NCBI GenBank assembly: GCA_910585765.1
Contig: CAJUES010000011.1
Coordinates: 1-64,000, forward strand
Source: an uncultured Lachnospiraceae bacterium
GTDB taxonomy: Bacteria; Bacillota; Clostridia; Lachnospirales; Lachnospiraceae
DNA length: 64,000 nt
Direction of reading: 5' to 3'
Shown here: positions 1 through 7,988 of the stretch, in pieces
Position numbering within the stretch: the stretch's first letter is position 1
Layout: the number at the start of each line of letters is the position of its first letter
Position numbers and translations under genes: made by a program
The notes under the pieces: model-generated
The model's input: only the letters and a program-made list of their open reading frames with translations
Told to the model about the DNA's origin: nothing
Databases searched by the model: none

Positions 1-2
1 TC

Positions 3-95
3 GTGTTTGCGGTCGTCATCGGTATGGTTGCCGGATTTATCCCGTCACTCCGCGCGATGCGGCTGAGCCCGCTCGCGGCGATCCGCAACGAATAA
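3..95 (+). CDS. ABC transporter permease, FtsX/MacB type (C-terminal fragment)
   Basis: Only the last 30 codons are inside the window; the gene begins upstream. The peptide reads as one hydrophobic segment (VFAVVIGMVAGFIP) followed by a short basic tail with the pattern SLRAMRLSPLAAIRNE. This is the usual ending of FtsX-domain permeases (MacB/LolC/antimicrobial peptide exporters), where the last membrane helix runs into a P-x-R-A-x-R-x-x-P-x-x-A-L/I-R motif. A hairpin with a T tract follows about 30 bases downstream, so this is probably the last gene of its operon. The substrate cannot be told from this fragment. Confidence 0.75.
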   Translation: MFAVVIGMVAGFIPSLRAMRLSPLAAIRNE

Positions 96-125
96 GACTT
101 TACACAAGGAACGGCAGCCAGGGAG

Positions 126-166
126 GTACAAGGTTCTGTGAAATGATCAGGATCTTGTACTTTTTT
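126..166 (+). terminator. Rho-independent terminator after permease gene
   Basis: GTACAAG at 126-132 pairs with CTTGTAC at 154-160, and the stem continues inward with G-T wobbles to about 13 pairs. Six T residues follow directly at 161-166. Confidence 0.85.
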
Positions 167-261
167 GTGTACTTTAAAGTGTTCCCATCATATATTAATG
201 TGAAGATACAACGTAATTATCCATTGAACATGCTTCCGGGATAGTTACAGAGGGAATGAAG

Positions 262-1203
262 ATGGATAGAGTACGCAGAATGGTCGGCTGCGATCACAGG
301 GATACAGCGTCCTACACAGGCAGGGGAGTCTATGTGGCGGTTCTGGACAGCGGAGTGGCAGCACATCCGGATCTGAGGGGGAGAATAGCAGCTTTTAAAG
401 ATTTCGTGTCGGATAAGAGAGTGTATTATGACGATAACGGACACGGGACGCACGTGTCCGGGATCCTGGGCGGGAGCGGTCTGCTGTCCAAGGGAAGATA
501 CCGCGGGATCGCCCCGGAGTGCACGCTGATATGCGGCAAGGTGCTGGACAAAAAGGGCGGGGGGAGCCTCAAAAACCTCACGAACGGGTTGATATGGATA
601 TCGGATCTGGTCAGGAAGTACCCCATAAGGATCCTCAACATATCCATCGAGATGGAGTCGGAGGACGGGATCGATCCGAGGGACTGGGAAGAGTTCCGGA
701 AATACATACGGTATCTGTGGGACAGGAACATCATGATCGTGGCAGCGGCGGGAAACAAGGGGCCCAATCCCATGACGCTGTCACCGATCGGGGAGTGCGG
801 CGGCTGTGTCTGTGTGGGCTGTCATGACGGCAGTTATAAGGGGAACGGCGGGAGGCTCTGCAACGAGTACTCGAGCCGGGGACCGGGGAAAGATACGACC
901 ATCACAAGCATCCTCAACCCCCTGAAAAAGCCGGATATCGTGGCGCCGGGGACGGATATCGTCTCCTGCAGTCACAGATACAGCATGAAACCGTATATAG
1001 CAAAGAGCGGCACATCCATGTCTGCGCCGATCGTGAGCGGCGCCTGTGCGCTGTGCCTTCAGAAATATCCGCAGCTTTCGAACAAGGAGCTTCGGCGGCT
1101 TTTGCTGGGATCGGCGGCGGATCTGGGGCAGAGCTGGAGTGTGCAGGGGGCCGGGATGCTCCAGATCGACAGGCTTTTTGCCCAGGCGGAGCTGCTGTAT
1201 TAG
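262..1203 (+). CDS. Subtilisin-like serine protease (S8 family), intracellular type
   Basis: A 313-residue peptidase S8 domain with the complete catalytic triad: Asp29 in the VLDSG motif, His61 in HGTHVSG and Ser252 in SGTSMSAP. An oxyanion-hole Asn lies in the AAAGN segment. There is no signal peptide, propeptide or membrane segment, and the catalytic domain starts almost at the N-terminus, so the enzyme probably acts in the cytoplasm, as intracellular subtilisins do. The start at 262 is chosen over the in-frame ATG at 256 because the AGAGGG ribosome site at 250-254 has proper spacing only for 262. The middle is rich in cysteines (ECGGCVCVGCHD). The gene stands alone between a terminator and the next promoter. 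The substrate is unknown. Confidence 0.85.
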   Translation: MDRVRRMVGCDHRDTASYTGRGVYVAVLDSGVAAHPDLRGRIAAFKDFVSDKRVYYDDNGHGTHVSGILGGSGLLSKGRYRGIAPECTLICGKVLDKKGGGSLKNLTNGLIWISDLVRKYPIRILNISIEMESEDGIDPRDWEEFRKYIRYLWDRNIMIVAAAGNKGPNPMTLSPIGECGGCVCVGCHDGSYKGNGGRLCNEYSSRGPGKDTTITSILNPLKKPDIVAPGTDIVSCSHRYSMKPYIAKSGTSMSAPIVSGACALCLQKYPQLSNKELRRLLLGSAADLGQSWSVQGAGMLQIDRLFAQAELLY

Positions 1204-1222
1204 ACGGATGCTGTTTTTTGTA

Positions 1223-1251
1223 TTGACAAAAACTGTATCTTTGTATACAAT
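1223..1251 (+). promoter_or_regulatory. Sigma-A-type promoter for the citrate synthase/GntR/IDH operon
   Basis: A perfect -35 TTGACA (1223-1228), a 17-base spacer and a -10 TACAAT (1246-1251). It lies about 85 bases ahead of the first start codon and is the only clear promoter before the three-gene operon. Confidence 0.8.
1241..1250. promoter_or_regulatory. Probable GntR/FCD operator overlapping the -10
   Basis: TTGTATACAA is a perfect 10-base palindrome. It fits the T-N-G-T-(N2)-A-C-N-A pattern known for FadR-subfamily (FCD) GntR operators. It overlaps the -10 box of the promoter for the operon that contains a GntR/FCD gene at 2793-3473. Autorepression is the natural reading, but binding is inferred. 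Confidence 0.6.
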
Positions 1252-1334
1252 AATACACAAATACAAAACCGATATCTGTCCAGGGCAGTGCTGTGCCCGG
1301 TTCCGGACAGAGGAGGCGAACGGAGGAAAAAGAT

Positions 1335-2753
1335 ATGGCAGACAACAGAGCGTATTTTGAAAACAGGCCAATTACCATGAATGAGCACAACAATCTTCTG
1401 CGGATCGAGGAACATATGTATCAACTGCAGGACGTGGAGAAACCCAACGCATTCCGCAATATGTTTCCCTACGATGAGATCCCGAAGATCCCGTTTAACG
1501 ACAGGGTTGTCCCGCACAGCATGCCGCGGGAGATCTGGATCACCGACACGACTTTCAGGGACGGGCAGCAGTCGAGGGCACCGTACAGCACAGAGCAGAT
1601 CGTGACGATATACGACTACCTGCACAGGCTCGGCGGTCCAAACGGCATGATCCGCCAGAGCGAATTCTTCCTGTACAGCCAGAAGGACAGGGATGCGGTC
1701 TACAAGTGTATGGAGCGCGGCTATCAGTTTCCGGAGGTGACTTCGTGGATCCGTGCGAGCAAGGAAGACTTCAGGCTGGTGAAAGAGATCGGCATGAAAC
1801 AGACGGGGATTCTTGTCAGCTGTTCCGATTACCACATTTTCCTGAAACTCAGGATGACAAGGCGCCAGGCGATGGATCACTATCTCTCTGTCGTGCGGGA
1901 CTGTCTCGACGAGGGGATCAGCGTGCGCTGTCATCTGGAGGATATCACGCGTGCGGATATCTACGGTTATGTCGTGCCGTTCTGCCAGGAGCTCATGAAG
2001 CTGTCGGAGCAGTACGGGCTTCCGATCGTGGTGCGCGCCTGCGATACCATGGGATATGGCGTGAATTACCCGGGGGCGGTCATCCCCAGGAGCGTGCCGG
2101 GGATCATCTATGCGATCCACACGCACGCCGGTGTGCCGCACAGGTGGATCGAGTGGCACGGACACAATGACTTCTACAAGGCGGTCACAAACTCGACGAC
2201 TGCATGGCTGTACGGGTGTTCCGGCGTCAACACGTCGCTTTTCGGCATCGGCGAGCGCACGGGAAACACGCCGCTCGAGGCGATGGTCTTTGAGTACGCG
2301 CAGCTCAAAGGTACGCTGAACGGCATGGACACGACGGTGATCACGGAGCTTGCGGAATATTACGAGCGGGAGATCGGCTACCACATTCCGGAGAGGACAC
2401 CCTTTGTGGGCAGGAATTTCAACGTCACGCGGGCGGGGATCCATGCTGACGGGCTGCTCAAGAACGAGGAGATCTACAATATATTTGACACGGAGAAATT
2501 CCTCAACAGACCGGTTCTGTGCGCCGTGTCCAACACCTCGGGACTTGCGGGTATCGCGCACTGGATCAACACTTACTACAGGCTTAAAGACGACGAGAAG
2601 ATCAGCAAGTCCTCGGAGCTGGTGGCGTATGTCAAGACGTGGGTGGACGCTGAGTATGAGAGCGGCAGGGTCACGGTCCTCACGGACGATGAACTGCTCG
2701 CCGTGATCAGGGAAGGCTGCGGGACGCTCGGTGTGACGCTCGGGAATGATTGA
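1335..2753 (+). CDS. Re-citrate synthase-like enzyme (2-isopropylmalate/homocitrate synthase family)
   Basis: A 472-residue DRE-TIM-barrel aldolase-type acyltransferase. The metal and substrate motif DTTFRDGQQS is near residue 68, and the HxH metal ligands are in EWHGHND around residue 275. The family includes 2-isopropylmalate synthase, homocitrate synthase and the anaerobic Re-citrate synthase. The length and the missing LeuA regulatory C-domain argue against a normal LeuA. Being in an operon with isocitrate dehydrogenase suggests citrate formation from oxaloacetate and acetyl-CoA on the route to 2-oxoglutarate and glutamate. No aconitase gene is present here. Start chosen at 1335 because GGAGGAAAA precedes it; 14 upstream in-frame codons are probably untranslated. 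Homocitrate synthase is the main alternative. Confidence 0.75.
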   Translation: MADNRAYFENRPITMNEHNNLLRIEEHMYQLQDVEKPNAFRNMFPYDEIPKIPFNDRVVPHSMPREIWITDTTFRDGQQSRAPYSTEQIVTIYDYLHRLGGPNGMIRQSEFFLYSQKDRDAVYKCMERGYQFPEVTSWIRASKEDFRLVKEIGMKQTGILVSCSDYHIFLKLRMTRRQAMDHYLSVVRDCLDEGISVRCHLEDITRADIYGYVVPFCQELMKLSEQYGLPIVVRACDTMGYGVNYPGAVIPRSVPGIIYAIHTHAGVPHRWIEWHGHNDFYKAVTNSTTAWLYGCSGVNTSLFGIGERTGNTPLEAMVFEYAQLKGTLNGMDTTVITELAEYYEREIGYHIPERTPFVGRNFNVTRAGIHADGLLKNEEIYNIFDTEKFLNRPVLCAVSNTSGLAGIAHWINTYYRLKDDEKISKSSELVAYVKTWVDAEYESGRVTVLTDDELLAVIREGCGTLGVTLGND

Positions 2754-2792
2754 GCGGATTTTGATAAGGAAGGATTGGTGGCGGAGTGAAAA

Positions 2793-3473
2793 ATGAGCGA
2801 GTATGATGTTAATCAGGACGTGTCGGACAAGTATTCGCTGCGTGGAAGAGTCTTTTGCAAACTCAGGGAGGGGATCCTGAGCGGGAAATACCAGGAGAAT
2901 GACGAGCTGAAAGAGGCGGCGATCGCGGAGGAACTCGGCGTGAGCAGGACGCCTGTCCGCGAGGCTTTCCGGCAGCTTGAGCTGGAGGGGCTGATCCGGA
3001 TCGTGCCCAACAAGGGGGCGTATGTGACGGGGATCTCTGTGTCGGATGTGGCGGATATCTACGAGATCCGCTCGCTCCTCGAGGGGCTGTGCGCGAGGTG
3101 GGCGACGAAGAAGATCACCAGGGAGCGGATCGAGGAACTTGAGGAGATCATTCTCCTGAGCGAGTTCCATTTGAAAAAGGAGCACTATGATCAGCTGATC
3201 GAGTTGGACAACCGTTTTCACATGAAACTGTATGAGGCGTGTGAGAGCAAGATGCTGATCCATCTCTTGAAGGATTTCCACCAGTATGTGCAGCGCCAGC
3301 GCCAGCAGACGCTCTCGGATCACGCAAGGAGCGCGGCTGCTGTGGAGGAGCACAAGAGCATCATGGAGGCGATACGCGACCAGAATGCCCAGCTTGCGGA
3401 GAAACTGGCGGACGAACATATTTGTAATGCGTACAGAAATATGGTAAAATGTGGTTTGAGCATAAAACATTAA
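2793..3473 (+). CDS. GntR family transcriptional regulator, FadR/FCD subfamily
   Basis: A 226-residue regulator with an N-terminal winged helix (about residues 12-80, containing the typical LGVSRTPVREAFRQLELEGLI helix region) and an all-helical FCD effector domain (about 85-215) with the expected metal-ligand type histidines (for example in DNRFHMKLY). It lies between the citrate synthase-like gene and isocitrate dehydrogenase, 39 bases after the former. It probably controls this operon in response to a carboxylic acid such as citrate. A matching palindrome lies on the operon promoter at 1241-1250. The ribosome site is a modest GGAG. Confidence 0.88.
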   Translation: MSEYDVNQDVSDKYSLRGRVFCKLREGILSGKYQENDELKEAAIAEELGVSRTPVREAFRQLELEGLIRIVPNKGAYVTGISVSDVADIYEIRSLLEGLCARWATKKITRERIEELEEIILLSEFHLKKEHYDQLIELDNRFHMKLYEACESKMLIHLLKDFHQYVQRQRQQTLSDHARSAAAVEEHKSIMEAIRDQNAQLAEKLADEHICNAYRNMVKCGLSIKH

Positions 3474-3474
3474 A

Positions 3475-3495
3475 AGGCTGTGAAAGACACAGCCT
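3475..3495 (+). other. Intercistronic hairpin between GntR gene and icd
   Basis: AGGCTGTG and CACAGCCT form a perfect 8-base stem with the loop AAAGA. There is no T tract, so it is more likely an mRNA processing or stability element than a terminator. It begins immediately after the GntR stop codon and could set different levels for the two genes. Confidence 0.55.
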
Positions 3496-3517
3496 GAGAG
3501 TATAGGAGGAGACATTT

Positions 3518-4723
3518 ATGGCAAAGATTCAGATGACAACACCTTTGGTGGAGATGGACGGGGATGAGATGACCAGGATTCTCTGGAAGATGATCAAGGA
3601 TGAGCTGATCCTTCCGTACATAGACTTAAAGTCTGAGTACTATGATCTCGGTCTGGAGTACCGCAACGAGACGAATGACCAGGTGACGGTGGATTCCGCG
3701 GAGGCGACCAAAAAGTACGGTGTGGCGGTCAAATGTGCGACGATCACGCCGAACGCCGCGAGGATGACCGAGTATGATCTGAAAGAGATGTGGAAGAGCC
3801 CGAACGGCACGATCCGGGCGATCCTTGACGGGACCGTGTTCCGCGCGCCCATCCTGATCAAGGGGATTGTCCCGTATGTGAAGAACTGGACGAAGCCGAT
3901 CACGATCGCCCGCCATGCGTACGGCGATGTGTACAAGAACACGGAGATCAAGGTCCCGGGGAGGGGAAAGGCGGAGCTGGTCTTTACCGCGGAGGACGGC
4001 ACGGAGACGAGGGAGCTGATTCACGATTTTTCCGGCGCCGGCATCATACAGGGCATCCACAACACAGAGGATTCGATCTCCAGCTTTGCGAGGGCGTGCT
4101 TTGGCTATGCGGTCGACACGAAACAGGATCTGTGGTTCTCGACGAAGGACACGATCTCCAAGAAGTATGACCATACATTCAAGGACATTTTCCAGGAGAT
4201 TTACGATGCCGAGTACAAAGCGAAGTTCGAGGAGCTGGGAATCGAGTATTTCTACACGCTGATCGACGACGCGGTCGCGCGCGTGATCCGTTCCGAGGGC
4301 GGTTTTATATGGGCGTGCAAGAACTATGACGGCGATGTGATGTCAGATATGGTGGCGACCGCGTACGGCGATCTGTCCATGATGACCTCCGTGCTCGTCT
4401 CACCGAGCGGCGTGTATGAGTATGAGGCGGCGCACGGCACGGTGCAGCGCCATTACTATAAGCACTTGAAGGGTGAGGAGACCTCCACCAACTCGATCGC
4501 AACGATCTTTGCGTGGACGGGCGCACTGCGCAAGCGCGGTGAGCTGGACGGGATCCAGGCGCTTCAGGATTTTGCGGACAAGCTGGACAGGGCGTGCATC
4601 AAGACGGTGGAGGACGGAAAGATGACGAAGAGCCTTTCGCTGATATCGACCTGTGAAAATCCGGTGATCCTGAACAGCCTGGAGTTTATCAAGGCGATCC
4701 GTGAGACGTTTGACGCGCTGTAG
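3518..4723 (+). CDS. icd: NADP-dependent isocitrate dehydrogenase, eukaryotic-like type
   Basis: A 401-residue isocitrate/isopropylmalate dehydrogenase superfamily enzyme that oxidatively decarboxylates isocitrate to 2-oxoglutarate with reduction of NADP+. The N-terminal segment (VEMDGDEMTRILW) and the SPNGTIR substrate loop near residue 94 match the homodimeric eukaryotic/bacterial type II NADP enzymes rather than the E. coli type. The later STNSIATIFAW block is also typical. The ribosome site GGAGG is well placed. It is the third gene of the operon with the citrate synthase-like enzyme, which suggests a biosynthetic oxidative half-branch of the TCA cycle. Confidence 0.93.
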   Translation: MAKIQMTTPLVEMDGDEMTRILWKMIKDELILPYIDLKSEYYDLGLEYRNETNDQVTVDSAEATKKYGVAVKCATITPNAARMTEYDLKEMWKSPNGTIRAILDGTVFRAPILIKGIVPYVKNWTKPITIARHAYGDVYKNTEIKVPGRGKAELVFTAEDGTETRELIHDFSGAGIIQGIHNTEDSISSFARACFGYAVDTKQDLWFSTKDTISKKYDHTFKDIFQEIYDAEYKAKFEELGIEYFYTLIDDAVARVIRSEGGFIWACKNYDGDVMSDMVATAYGDLSMMTSVLVSPSGVYEYEAAHGTVQRHYYKHLKGEETSTNSIATIFAWTGALRKRGELDGIQALQDFADKLDRACIKTVEDGKMTKSLSLISTCENPVILNSLEFIKAIRETFDAL

Positions 4724-4759
4724 GCTGCAGGATGACGGATCAGGTCTGTGAGAGTGCGC

Positions 4760-5800
4760 TTACAATCGCAGTTCCGCGATCAGGCTGAGCATCTCATAGT
4801 GGCTCAGCTCCTCCTTGAGGGCGGCTTTGTCAATGTTCAGCCTGAAGTCTTCGAGGGACTGCGCGATGGGGATGTCGTCCTTCATCCTGGCGAGCTGGTA
4901 GCTCAGATAGACAGTCTCCTTATTTTCTTTCAGGGCGTTCAGGGGGCTGCGCCCGATGCCGAGATTGCTTTTCCAGAAGTCGGACAGCGCCTTCTCCTTC
5001 TTCTTGCTGCCCTCGCAGTCCCCGATCGCCGCGTAGATCGCATCGAGGGAACCGTACTCGTTCACGAGCGGGGCGGCGGCAGAGGACACGCCCTTGCAGC
5101 CGGGGATCCCGTCGCCCGGATCGCCGGTGATGGAGAGCAGGGTGACGATATTTTCGGGGTACACGCCCTCCTCGGAATAAACGATGTCGGGCGTGTACTC
5201 AAAGATCCCTGCCGGGAGGGAGGCATATCCGCCCTTGCCGGCGCAGAGTCCGTACCGCTGCTGCATGTCCTTCGCTTTTTCCTTGTCAGTGACGCGCCAC
5301 AGCCTGGTGTGATCGCTCACCAGCTGGAAATAGTCGTGATCCTTTGTGAGAAGGTAGGTTTCAAGTTCCGGCGACTCAAATTTCCTGACGAGGGATGCGG
5401 CGAAGTCGTCCGCCTCATAGTCCTTGTCCATCAGCACCTGGCAGCCGACCTTCTGCAGAAGGTTTTCCATGGCGATGAACTGCTCCCTCAGGGGGGCGGG
5501 GGATTCCTTTCTGTTTGCCTTGTAGGAGTCCGCGCCCAGAACGGTGCGCCGGAATGTATCGCGCGACACGTCGAAGGCGATCGCGACATAATCCGGTTTT
5601 GCCTTCCTGTAAAGAGAAACAAGAGTTCGGAGCATGGTGAAAAGGGCGTTGGTGTACGCGCCCTTGGAGGTTTGCAGGATCTCGGAGTAGTGACTTTCCT
5701 TCTCCTCGTCCGTCTTTGCGTAGAGCACGGATTTGGGCAGATTGCCGTAGTATGAGGTGCTCAGCATCGACGAGCCGTCAATGATCAAGAATTTTTTCAT
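4760..5800 (-). CDS. 5'-3' exonuclease (PolI N-terminal/FEN family), stand-alone
   Basis: A 346-residue protein of the 5'-nuclease family without a polymerase domain. Acidic metal-binding motifs are visible in order: the N-terminal FLIIDGSS, then FDVSRDTFRR, DKDYEADDFA, TKDHDYF and the ITGDPGDGIPG helix-hairpin-helix region. It probably trims 5' ends or flaps during replication and repair. Start at 5800 is supported by AAGGAGAG upstream. It converges with icd, and the 36 bases between the stop codons show no clear terminator. Confidence 0.87.
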   Translation of the reverse strand: MKKFLIIDGSSMLSTSYYGNLPKSVLYAKTDEEKESHYSEILQTSKGAYTNALFTMLRTLVSLYRKAKPDYVAIAFDVSRDTFRRTVLGADSYKANRKESPAPLREQFIAMENLLQKVGCQVLMDKDYEADDFAASLVRKFESPELETYLLTKDHDYFQLVSDHTRLWRVTDKEKAKDMQQRYGLCAGKGGYASLPAGIFEYTPDIVYSEEGVYPENIVTLLSITGDPGDGIPGCKGVSSAAAPLVNEYGSLDAIYAAIGDCEGSKKKEKALSDFWKSNLGIGRSPLNALKENKETVYLSYQLARMKDDIPIAQSLEDFRLNIDKAALKEELSHYEMLSLIAELRL

Positions 5801-5859
5801 TCATATCTCTCCTTTTCTGTATCTATATGCGCTATATGCGCAGGATCCGGCGCGTAGGG

Positions 5860-7764
5860 CTACTCGGACAGCGTTTCCCACTTGATATAGAGCGCTTCGA
5901 GCTCGGTTTCGATCGACGCTTTCTCAACTGCGATCTCCTGCAGTTTCGCCGGGTTTGTCGCGATCTCGGGCTTTGCCATCTCCTCGTCGAGCGCCGCGCT
6001 CCGGGCTTCGAGCGACTCGATCTTTTCCTCGCATTTTTTCAGGTCATTTTCCCGTTTGCGCAGCTGCGCCTGGTTTTCCTTCTGCTGTTTCCAGTCCAGT
6101 TTCTGTGCGGAGGGTTCGATCGCCATTTCGCCGGGGGCAGTTTCCGGTGCTGGTGTCAGGATTTCCCTTTTTTCAAGATAATAGTCATAGTTCCCGATAT
6201 AGTTGACAAACTTCTGGTGCGTGAGCTCGAGGATGCGGCTTGCCGTTTTGTTGATAAAGTAGCGGTCGTGTGAGACATAGAGGACGGTTCCTTCATAGGC
6301 GTTCAGCGCGGTCTCGAGGATCTCCTTCGAGGTGATGTCAAGGTGGTTTGTCGGCTCGTCGAGGATGAGGAAGTTCGCCTCGGACAGCATGAGCTTTGCG
6401 AGGGACACGCGCCCGCGCTCGCCGCCGCTGAGCGCGCTGATCTTCTTGAGGACATCCTCGCCCGTGAACAGGAATGCCGCGAGGGTGTTCCGGATCTCTG
6501 TGTTGGTCAGATACGGGTAATCGTCGCTGATCTCCTCGAACAGTGTCTTGTCCATATGCAGCACATGATGCTCCTGGTCATAGTACCCGATCTCCACGTT
6601 TGCCCCGAGCCGGATCGATCCGCTGTCCATCGGGACAAGCTCGTTGATGATCTTTAGGAGCGTGGTCTTTCCGGTACCGTTGTCCCCGATGACGGCGACA
6701 TGTTCCCCGCGCTTGATCTCAAAGCTGACATTCTCAAACAGCTGGTGGCTGTCAAACCGCTTGGAGAGCCCTTCGATGGCTATGACGTCATTGCCGCTGG
6801 TCCTGTGGGGGGTGAGCGCCAGTTTCATATCCGCCCTGACCTCGACAGGCTTGTCGAGACGTTCGATCTTGTCGAGCATCTTCTCGCGGCTCTCTGCGCG
6901 CCGGATGGATTTCTCGCGGTTGAACTGCTTTAGCCTGTCGATGACTTCCTCCTGGTGTTTGATCTCGCGCTGCTGGTTCAGATAGGCGTTCATCTGCTCG
7001 GTGCGCAGGTGTTCTTTCTGAACGGCATAGTCCGAGTAGTTCCCGCCGAAAGAGGACACGACGCCGTTGTCGATCTCGATGATCTTCGTGGCGATCCGGT
7101 CCAGAAAATACCGGTCGTGCGAGACGATGATGACGGCGCCCCTGTAGTTCAGCAGGTATGTCTCAAGCCACGCGATGGAGTTGAGGTCAAGGTGGTTTGT
7201 CGGCTCGTCGAGCATGATGAGGTCGGGCTTCTGCAGGAGCAGCTTTCCGAGTGCCACGCGCGTCTTCTGACCGCCGGAGAGCGTGGCGACTTTCTTGCCA
7301 AACTCGTCCTCCTCGAAGCCAAGACCCTTGAGGATGCCGGTGATCTCGCTCTTGCAGGCGTAGCCGTTGATATCCTCAAAGCGGTGTGTCATGTCGGCGT
7401 ATTTTTTGAGCAGGAGGTCAAGCGCCTCCCCCTCGGCGTTCTTCATGTCAGCCTCCGTCTGGCGGATCGCGGACTCGAGGTCGAGGACCTCCTGCTTGAC
7501 GGTGAGCAGCTCGTCAAAGATCGAGTTCTCACTGTCCACGGCCTGGTGCTGCGCCAGGTAGCCGAAGGTTTTGTCCTTTGCGAGCGTCACGCTGCCCGCA
7601 TCGGCGGGGAGTCCGCCGGTGATGATCTTGAGCAGTGTGGTCTTGCCCGCGCCGTTGATGCCGACGATCGCAGCTTTTTCATAATCTTCTATATGAAAGG
7701 ATGCGTTTTTGATGACGTGGTTGTCCACGAAAGTTTTGTCTATGTTAGTGCATGACAGGATCAT
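5860..7764 (-). CDS. ABC-F family ATPase (duplicated ABC domain, soluble)
   Basis: A 634-residue protein with two nucleotide-binding domains and no membrane segments. The first has Walker A GINGAGKTT near residue 36, signature LSGGQ and Walker B LDEPTNHLD; the second has GDNGTGKTT, LSGGE and LDEPTNHLD. A charged inter-domain linker rich in Arg and Glu and a C-terminal coiled coil (about 545-630, ending KWETLSE) are typical of YdiF/Uup-like ABC-F proteins, which act on ribosomes or in DNA transactions. It is not obviously an antibiotic-resistance type. A strong AAGGAGG precedes the start at 7764. It is divergent from rex. Confidence 0.93.
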   Translation of the reverse strand: MILSCTNIDKTFVDNHVIKNASFHIEDYEKAAIVGINGAGKTTLLKIITGGLPADAGSVTLAKDKTFGYLAQHQAVDSENSIFDELLTVKQEVLDLESAIRQTEADMKNAEGEALDLLLKKYADMTHRFEDINGYACKSEITGILKGLGFEEDEFGKKVATLSGGQKTRVALGKLLLQKPDLIMLDEPTNHLDLNSIAWLETYLLNYRGAVIIVSHDRYFLDRIATKIIEIDNGVVSSFGGNYSDYAVQKEHLRTEQMNAYLNQQREIKHQEEVIDRLKQFNREKSIRRAESREKMLDKIERLDKPVEVRADMKLALTPHRTSGNDVIAIEGLSKRFDSHQLFENVSFEIKRGEHVAVIGDNGTGKTTLLKIINELVPMDSGSIRLGANVEIGYYDQEHHVLHMDKTLFEEISDDYPYLTNTEIRNTLAAFLFTGEDVLKKISALSGGERGRVSLAKLMLSEANFLILDEPTNHLDITSKEILETALNAYEGTVLYVSHDRYFINKTASRILELTHQKFVNYIGNYDYYLEKREILTPAPETAPGEMAIEPSAQKLDWKQQKENQAQLRKRENDLKKCEEKIESLEARSAALDEEMAKPEIATNPAKLQEIAVEKASIETELEALYIKWETLSE

Positions 7765-7857
7765 GGGATATCCTCCTTCATTCGTTCATTCATCTCTGCC
7801 CCTTATTATAAAAGAGAATCATGATAAAATCAATCGTAATCATAATTCCAAAAAGAA

Positions 7858-7886
7858 TTGACAATCATTTAACAGGATTGTATAAT
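7858..7886 (+). promoter_or_regulatory. Strong promoter for rex
   Basis: TTGACA (7858-7863), a 17-base spacer and TATAAT (7881-7886), identical to consensus. It leaves a leader of about 95 bases before the GTG start at 7989. That leader contains the perfect palindrome TTGCATATGCAA at 7920-7931 and a repeat of CATATTGCAT at 7916-7925 and 7943-7952. Confidence 0.85.
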
Positions 7887-7988
7887 AAGTTCTATATATT
7901 TTGTTATTTTTTTGGCATATTGCATATGCAATCGACTTTTGACATATTGCATTGCCGGAAGGTAATTGATGTGTGGAGGTTAGGAATC

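Noticed and set aside
1200..3515. Long minus-strand open frame of 771 codons
   Set aside because: It runs opposite to the citrate synthase-like and GntR genes, is rich in His, Arg, Leu and Asp as antisense frames of G+C-rich genes are, and matches no domain.
4748..5755. Plus-strand open frame opposite the exonuclease gene
   Set aside because: The minus strand carries all nuclease motifs, a start codon and a ribosome site; the plus frame has none.
6955..7755. Plus-strand open frame opposite the ABC-F gene
   Set aside because: It is the antisense of conserved ABC motifs and lacks a ribosome site.
7887..7988. Search for a classic Rex operator in the rex leader
   Set aside because: The palindrome TTGCATATGCAA does not fit TTGTTAA-N4-TTAACAA, so no Rex site is claimed.
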